This document shows, in pieces, positions 60,161 to 64,000 of a DNA stretch of 64,000 nt (positions are counted from its first letter, which is position 1; every line of letters begins with the position of its first letter). Both the position numbers and the translations under genes were made by a program. The stretch lies in assembly GCF_002119725.1 (NCBI RefSeq), contig NZ_CP021109.1, positions 1,178,001 to 1,242,000 of the forward strand. Direction: 5' to 3'. The stretch is from Bordetella genomosp. 9. Lineage in GTDB: Bacteria > Pseudomonadota > Gammaproteobacteria > Burkholderiales > Burkholderiaceae_B. Under the pieces are notes generated by a model. That model had not been told where the DNA came from, searched no databases, and was given only the letters and a program-made list of their open reading frames with translations.

Positions 60161-60433
60161 ATGAGCAAAGCAACCGCGGCAAGCTCGGATGGGAATGCGG
60201 TCGGGGATCACGCCTGGCCGTGGCGCAGCGGCATGGTGTCCAGGAACGCGGGCATCCGCAGCCTGCCCATCCCGGTCCATCCGGAGGTCCTGGCCTTTCT
60301 GTTGGGCGACCTGGTGGGACGCAAATTGCGCGTTTCGCCGGGACCGGTCGCGACGGAGTCCGAGCCGGGACGAGTGACGATTCTGGTGGACCCGGAAGGC
60401 CGCATCGCAGATATGTGGATCGACCCAGACTAG
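60161..60433 (+). CDS. Small protein of unknown function
   Basis: This 90-residue protein begins MSKATAASSDGNAV and ends RIADMWIDPD. The middle (about 30-60: LPIPVHPEVLAFLLGDLVGRKL) is hydrophobic enough for a small fold but not a clear membrane helix. The surrounding genes suggest a stress context. No family is recognised. Confidence 0.5.
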   Translation: MSKATAASSDGNAVGDHAWPWRSGMVSRNAGIRSLPIPVHPEVLAFLLGDLVGRKLRVSPGPVATESEPGRVTILVDPEGRIADMWIDPD

Positions 60434-60662
60434 AGCGGTCGTGAATGCGCCGTCTTCGATCTCGCGGGATCTTTGATGCGTGGTTGGACGCCGCATGGCA
60501 TGGGGCTTATGCGGCTTCGTCGCGCCATCGATCCTGCGAGGGGGCCGCGCCGCAATTCGTTCGCGCCTATCGGCATGGTCTGGATGGTTGACCGTGCGGA
60601 ACCTTGCTTCCCTTGCAATACGTACGCCGGCGAATCGCGCACCCCTCCAAGCGTCTCGCTTA

Positions 60663-60693
60663 ACGGTATTTCGGCATGCCGCCGAAATACCGT
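60663..60693. repeat. Perfect 13-bp inverted repeat (hairpin)
   Basis: Arms 60663-60675 and 60681-60693 are exact reverse complements around a 5-base loop. On the plus strand CAAAAAG follows and on the minus strand TT follows, so it is not a typical terminator. It lies just outside the element. Confidence 0.6.
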
Positions 60694-60743
60694 CAAAAAG
60701 GGGGCTGGATGGCAATGGATCGGACTGGATCCTTCAGGACAAC

Positions 60744-60774
60744 AAAAAACCCGCAAAGCCTTCGCTGGTGCGGG
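60744..60774 (-). terminator. Intrinsic terminator at the element end, leftward
   Basis: CCCGCA (60750-60755) and TGCGGG (60769-60774) form the outer stem with an inner AGC/GCT pairing; the minus strand continues TTTTTTG. It would stop transcripts leaving the phage-like module toward the chromosome. Part of the minus-strand text resembles a tRNA 3' end (ATCCCGCACCA), but no T-loop is found. Confidence 0.7.
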
Positions 60775-60879
60775 ATTTCTGATGCGGCTGGACGCCTTTG
60801 CACTTGTGATTGGCGGGAGGGTGTCATCCATAACCGTTGTCTAATCGACTGATAGTTATGGGAATTTGATTTTTGATGT

Positions 60880-60915
60880 TTAAAAAGTACCCCCATAAAT
60901 ACCCCCAAGCTTCTA
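60880..60915. promoter_or_regulatory. TACCCCCA direct repeats at the element edge (possible att arm sites)
   Basis: TACCCCCA occurs at 60888-60895 and 60900-60907, spaced by 12 bases. Paired TACCCCC(A) repeats near tyrosine-recombinase att sites are often seen in proteobacterial islands and prophages as integrase arm-binding sites (from memory). The core cannot be defined without the other end. Confidence 0.4.
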
Positions 60916-60918
60916 CCG

Positions 60919-61200
60919 CTACATGATCATCACTCGATACGGGTTCAGCAGTCGCTCATAGGTGCGGTTCTGGTAGTAGGCTTCCTCCGACTGCCGCTCG
61001 CGGTTTGCGAAAAGGTCGCCGACCTGCAGCAAGATGGCGGCATGGACGGGCGCCGGCATAGCTTTCTCTAAATCGGTGCGCGCCATGTTGAGGTAGTCGG
61101 CGGCGGCATCCGTCGCCGCATCAATCATGCGCTGCAATTCGTCGTCGGCATCGTCGCCGCTGAAACGTATGTGCAGCTTCGCTTCTTCCAAAGTCACCAT
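60919..61200 (-). CDS. Phage head-tail connector protein (gp6-like)
   Basis: This 93-residue protein begins MVTLEEAKLHIRFSGDDADDE, the hallmark of HK97 gp6-type connectors, with DAATDAAADYLNM in the middle and ANRERQSEE near the C-terminus. It closes the head below the portal. AGGAGAAAGCT precedes the ATG at 61200; longer upstream frames are not similar. It is the last gene of the element toward the junction. Confidence 0.85.
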   Translation of the reverse strand: MVTLEEAKLHIRFSGDDADDELQRMIDAATDAAADYLNMARTDLEKAMPAPVHAAILLQVGDLFANRERQSEEAYYQNRTYERLLNPYRVMIM

Positions 61201-61336
61201 AGCTTTCTCCTGTGAATGAGTGGCGGCCACCGGCCCTGCGAGGTACCGCGCCGCCTGTCGGGGTTTCTCCATGCTGGGGCACTCACCGACTAATCCCCAT
61301 CCAGCTACCCGGTTTCCCGTCGCGGCTGGCACGCGA

Positions 61337-62842
61337 TCAAACAAACATAAAGGCCCCTCCGTCGTAGACGCTGGGCCCCACTTCTTCGGAACGGGACGCA
61401 AGGCCGAAAGCCATCGCCATTGCCACCATGCCGTCAATGCGTCCGGTGGCGCGGGCCTTGTCCAGCTTGCGCGATCCGGCAGGGTCTTTCGTTATCACCG
61501 CGTTGGCGGCGCACATGGATAGGACAGGGTGCATGCCGTGAGCTACGCGGGCGTTCAGTAGTTCGGCCTCCAGCGCGTCGATCGCCGGTGCCATGTCCTT
61601 GTATCCCTGGCCCCATTCCACAAGCGGAAGCTCGATGCCGAAGCGATCCAACGGTTTCCTCAAATCCTCCATGCGCCAGCGGTCGTAAGCGATAGCCTGC
61701 AGGTCTAGGCCCGCCACAATCTCGGCGATGTTGACGGCCACATGGTCATAGTCCACCGTCGCGCCGGGCGTGGTGCGCAGGAAGCCTTGCGACACCCATA
61801 GGTCATACGGAGCGCGATCTTTCTGTGCACGGTCATGCAGGCCTCTCTCCGGGGTCCAGAAGTGGCATTGCGTCTGCCATACGCCGTCCACCTGCCCGAT
61901 GAGGATCAGGGCGGTGAGGTCGGCGCGGCTGGATAGGTCCAGCCCACCATATACCGGCCCATCGAAGGGCACGGGCTGTGTGCCGCAGGACTTCCACACG
62001 TCCGGGGACACGAAGAAGCTTTCCGCCGAGACTCGCTGATTCAGCAGCAGGTTGCGAACGCTGTTCTCCATACTGGGCATGCGCTGCGCCTGCTTCATCT
62101 GCTCGGCGAGATCGTCACGGCTGCGGAATAGGCCCAGGGCAGGATTGGCGGCCTCCCAGGCGCTCTTATCCATCAAGTCGCAGTCCGACGGCGCAGCGTA
62201 CACGTGCGACACGATGCGCGGGTCCTTGCTCTTCTCGGCGTCATCTAGCCACACTGAAAGCAGGTCGGTATCGCTTGCCGCCTGGGTCGATATCACCAGC
62301 AAGAGCGGATCGGCGTGCGCGCCCTGACTCGTCAGAATGGCGTCCACAAAGTCACTCCGCGGGCCGCGCACCTGGCCCACCTCATCAAGGATTGCCAGGA
62401 CCGGGGACAGGCCGTGCGCGGTCTTGCCGTCCGCAGCAAGCGCCCGGTACTCCGTATTGAGCGGCAGGCCAAGCAGCCGCTTGCTGGACGGAACGATCTT
62501 GACCACGTTGGATAGCTTCGCCGATAGCTGAACCATCTTTGCGGCCAAGTTGAAAACTAGGGCAGCTTGGTCGCGGCTCATAGCGCCGGACACAATCTGG
62601 CTGTTCCGCTTCGCTTCCGGCCCCACAAGGTGGGCAAGCAGTAGCCCGGCAATCAGGCCGGTCTTGCCGTTCTTGCGTGCGATGGACAGGTAAGCGCGCC
62701 GTGTTCCCTCCGGGTTGTCGTAGACCTCTCGGATAAATCGCTTCTGGAAGTCCGCAAGGCACAGCGGTTGACCAACATGCGCGCCATCAGGCGTCACGCA
62801 GTACTTCTCGATAAAAGCAATAACGCGCTCGCCCCGTGTCAT
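61337..62842 (-). CDS. terL: Phage terminase large subunit
   Basis: This 501-residue DNA-packaging motor has an N-terminal ATPase with a Walker A-like SIARKNGKTG at 53-62 and Walker B ILDE at 151-154, and a C-terminal nuclease domain with acidic YGGLDLSSRADL near residue 300. It belongs to the Terminase_1 family of HK97-like phages. The ATG overlaps the terS stop (ATGA). Length is normal for the family, so it is probably intact. Confidence 0.92.
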   Translation of the reverse strand: MTRGERVIAFIEKYCVTPDGAHVGQPLCLADFQKRFIREVYDNPEGTRRAYLSIARKNGKTGLIAGLLLAHLVGPEAKRNSQIVSGAMSRDQAALVFNLAAKMVQLSAKLSNVVKIVPSSKRLLGLPLNTEYRALAADGKTAHGLSPVLAILDEVGQVRGPRSDFVDAILTSQGAHADPLLLVISTQAASDTDLLSVWLDDAEKSKDPRIVSHVYAAPSDCDLMDKSAWEAANPALGLFRSRDDLAEQMKQAQRMPSMENSVRNLLLNQRVSAESFFVSPDVWKSCGTQPVPFDGPVYGGLDLSSRADLTALILIGQVDGVWQTQCHFWTPERGLHDRAQKDRAPYDLWVSQGFLRTTPGATVDYDHVAVNIAEIVAGLDLQAIAYDRWRMEDLRKPLDRFGIELPLVEWGQGYKDMAPAIDALEAELLNARVAHGMHPVLSMCAANAVITKDPAGSRKLDKARATGRIDGMVAMAMAFGLASRSEEVGPSVYDGGAFMFV

Positions 62843-63303
62843 TGGACCGTCCGCAGGCTAGGGATAAGGTCGTCGTCGTGATCCTGACCAGCCGCGGCAC
62901 GCTCCAGCGCCAAAGCATTGCCAGCATCGCGGGACCGGCCCACAACCGCCTCCGCATGCACGTGCAGCATGCGCGCCAGAGACACAGCACGGCGGCTCAA
63001 CGTCTCGATAAGTTTGTGCTTCGGATTGAGCGCGCCATCGATCACGTCGCCTTCTTTGAAGACTTCATCCTGCAAGCGCTCCACGTCCGCTTGGCACCGC
63101 GCTAAGTTCGCAGCGTGCGCTAGATCCGTCTCCGTCCACGTATTGCGGGCGCGGGCAGTTACTACCGCGTTCCAAAAGGGCCAGTCCTGGGGGCGCAGGG
63201 TCACATGGGCAGGCGGCTGCAAGGGGCCGAGCGCTGCAGCTTGGGCCGCTTCGATAGCGGCAGCGGTGGAATCAGAGCGTTTGCGTCGTGGCGTCGATTT
63301 CAT
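62839..63303 (-). CDS. terS: Phage terminase small subunit
   Basis: This 154-residue protein recognises the packaging site and recruits TerL. The region LRPQDWPFWNAVVTARARNTWTETDLAHAANLARCQ is typical of P27-like small terminases. It is directly upstream of terL with overlapping codons. Confidence 0.8.
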   Translation of the reverse strand: MKSTPRRKRSDSTAAAIEAAQAAALGPLQPPAHVTLRPQDWPFWNAVVTARARNTWTETDLAHAANLARCQADVERLQDEVFKEGDVIDGALNPKHKLIETLSRRAVSLARMLHVHAEAVVGRSRDAGNALALERAAAGQDHDDDLIPSLRTVQ

Positions 63304-63351
63304 AATATGGAATCTCTGGACTTAGCAATTACTCGAGGGGGAACGGTCGGT

Positions 63352-63768
63352 CTAGCCCCCTCGGTTGCTGGTGATTTCTCGGTTCCATGGGTGCGCGGGA
63401 TCGGTCGGCATCCCCTGGGCGTCACAGCCGTAGGCCACGCGCTTGCCGTGGTCGCGTGCGGTCTTGCGGGAATGGCATTCATGGCACAGGCCCACGAGGT
63501 TGCCCATGTCGTTGTTCCCCGGGTCGCCGTCGTGGTGGTCCACGTCCGTAGCAGGCACAACCAGGCCGCGTGCCGTGCAATCCCTGCACAGCGGTTGATC
63601 GGCCAGTACCGACGCACGCAGCCGCTGCCATGCGGCGCTATTGAGCGGGATAGTGCGGCGCGGGTCTGCATCACGTCCGGTTCGCTTGGCTCTGGGTAGG
63701 CGCGGGGCCAGAGCCAGGCGCGGCGGCACTTCCTTGAGCCGGGGCTTGAGCATCTTTATCTTTGGCAT
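63352..63768 (-). CDS. Phage HNH endonuclease
   Basis: This 138-residue nuclease has the HNH core: Cys pairs in CRDC and CHEC, and DVDHHDGDPGN-MGNLVGLCHECHSRKT. HNH proteins next to terS/terL stimulate TerL cutting in HK97-type phages. The start MPKIKMLKPR is typical. It overlaps the portal gene by 98 bases in another frame. Confidence 0.9.
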   Translation of the reverse strand: MPKIKMLKPRLKEVPPRLALAPRLPRAKRTGRDADPRRTIPLNSAAWQRLRASVLADQPLCRDCTARGLVVPATDVDHHDGDPGNNDMGNLVGLCHECHSRKTARDHGKRVAYGCDAQGMPTDPAHPWNREITSNRGG

Positions 63769-64000
63769 CGTCTATTCCTTCGATAACGGGTAGGTTTTCT
63801 AAGCGGCGGGCCTCGGACTTGAGTAGCCATCCGGCGCTGATGCCCTTGTCATAGAAGTCCGCGCGGGTGGTGGAGTCGCCACGCAATAAGCCCTCTACGC
63901 TGTGTTCCGCGAAGTAGGTACGCCGTCCTGCATCGGTCAGAAGTTGGCGCGCTATGGCCTGTTCCCACGCCACCAAATGACGGCGCAGGGTGAGCGTCAC
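63671..64000 (-). CDS. Phage portal protein, C-terminal part (partial)
   Basis: Only the last ~109 residues are in the window. The sequence has RRTYFAEHSVEGLLRGD and TRADFYDKGISAGWLLKSEARRLENLPVIEG, the conserved C-terminal region of HK97-type portals (residues that ring the channel), then a disordered Gln/Pro/Ala tail. It lies upstream of HNH, not downstream of terL. The gene enters from the right edge. Confidence 0.8.
   Translation of the reverse strand: MTLTLRRHLVAWEQAIARQLLTDAGRRTYFAEHSVEGLLRGDSTTRADFYDKGISAGWLLKSEARRLENLPVIEGIDDAKDKDAQAPAQGSAAAPGSGPAPTQSQANRT

Larger units (their letters stand above)
60434..60918. other. Junction region between the chromosome and the phage-like element
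   Basis: No supported gene lies in these 485 bases. It holds a perfect 13-bp-stem hairpin (60663-60693), a leftward intrinsic terminator (60744-60774), then an AT-rich segment with TACCCCCA direct repeats (60888-60907). Composition turns AT-rich from about 60835, which probably marks the edge of the integrated element. Confidence 0.55.
60840..64000 (-). mobile_element. One end of an integrated phage-like or satellite element (truncated by the window)
   Basis: From about 60840 to the window edge every gene is leftward and phage-derived: connector, large terminase, small terminase, HNH nuclease, portal end. The junction side has an AT shift and TACCCCCA direct repeats. No integrase or tail gene is visible here. 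The order and the end position are discussed in findings. The boundary is estimated from composition. Confidence 0.75.

Noticed and set aside
60744-60790. tRNA 3' end at the element edge
   Set aside because: ATCCCGCACCA is present on the minus strand but no T-loop consensus or acceptor mate was found, so a tRNA or tRNA fragment is not supported.
60430-60831. Leftward ORF through the element-edge terminator
   Set aside because: Its product includes the translation of a terminator hairpin (PAPAKALRVF), a common artefact; no ribosome site.

Overview
The window is high-GC, gene-dense bacterial chromosome from a betaproteobacterium. The best fit is the order Burkholderiales, family Alcaligenaceae (Bordetella/Achromobacter-like). 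Pointers are the ancestral trxB, ftsK, lolA, rarA, serS order, an orphan Bug-type solute receptor, a RegB/RegA pair beside a cytochrome bo oxidase, and a response regulator that reads like BvgA. This is inferred from protein content; no 16S gene is present.

Layout. 0-0.4 kb: start of a leftward kdp potassium-pump operon (kdpA cut by the window edge, kdpF, one extra micro-ORF). 0.8-3.4 kb: a two-subunit sodium/solute symporter. 3.3-8.4 kb: housekeeping genes (SMR exporter, Smr nuclease-like protein, trxB, then ftsK-lolA). 8.5-18.2 kb: a nine-gene leftward operon that looks like a complete D-amino-acid or D-peptide uptake and catabolism unit (PLP D-amino acid enzyme, five-part peptide ABC transporter, RpiR regulator, D-aminoacylase, RidA). 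It sits between lolA and rarA, genes that are adjacent in E. coli. 18.3-21.1 kb: rarA and serS. 21.2-28.1 kb: small proteins, a fumarylacetoacetate-hydrolase-family gene with a divergent FadR-type regulator, a divergent 2OG-Fe(II)-oxygenase-like protein facing a GntR/UTRA regulator, a Bug receptor and a polysaccharide-deacetylase-fold enzyme.

28.1-34.7 kb: phosphoketolase, acetate kinase, a small hydrophilic protein and a cyanide-insensitive bd-type quinol oxidase, all leftward; together they suggest acetate overflow coupled to low-oxygen or stress respiration. 34.9-38.6 kb: a PrpF-family isomerase, then a BvgAS-like pair whose sensor kinase has lost the periplasmic Venus-flytrap domains. The 630-bp upstream region carries a nested dyad and a possible small RNA. 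39.2-41.8 kb: a small protein, an aldo/keto reductase and its divergent AraC regulator. 41.8-48.8 kb: cyoABCD, SURF1 and regBA, a redox-sensing respiratory block. 49-56.9 kb: an MFS transporter and a tripartite RND efflux system. 57.1-60.4 kb: an NDH-2-like dehydrogenase and four small, mostly hydrophilic proteins, including a KGG-type stress protein.

60.8-64.0 kb: one end of an integrated phage-like element. All its genes are leftward: portal (cut by the window edge), HNH nuclease, small and large terminase, head-tail connector. No tail, lysis or integrase gene lies between the connector and the presumed attachment end. That order would fit either a rearranged prophage or a capsid-forming satellite (cf-PICI); the window cannot decide.

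The most interesting items are the stripped-down BvgAS-like system with its upstream region, the packaging/head module at the element end, and the D-amino-acid operon inserted into a conserved housekeeping block.
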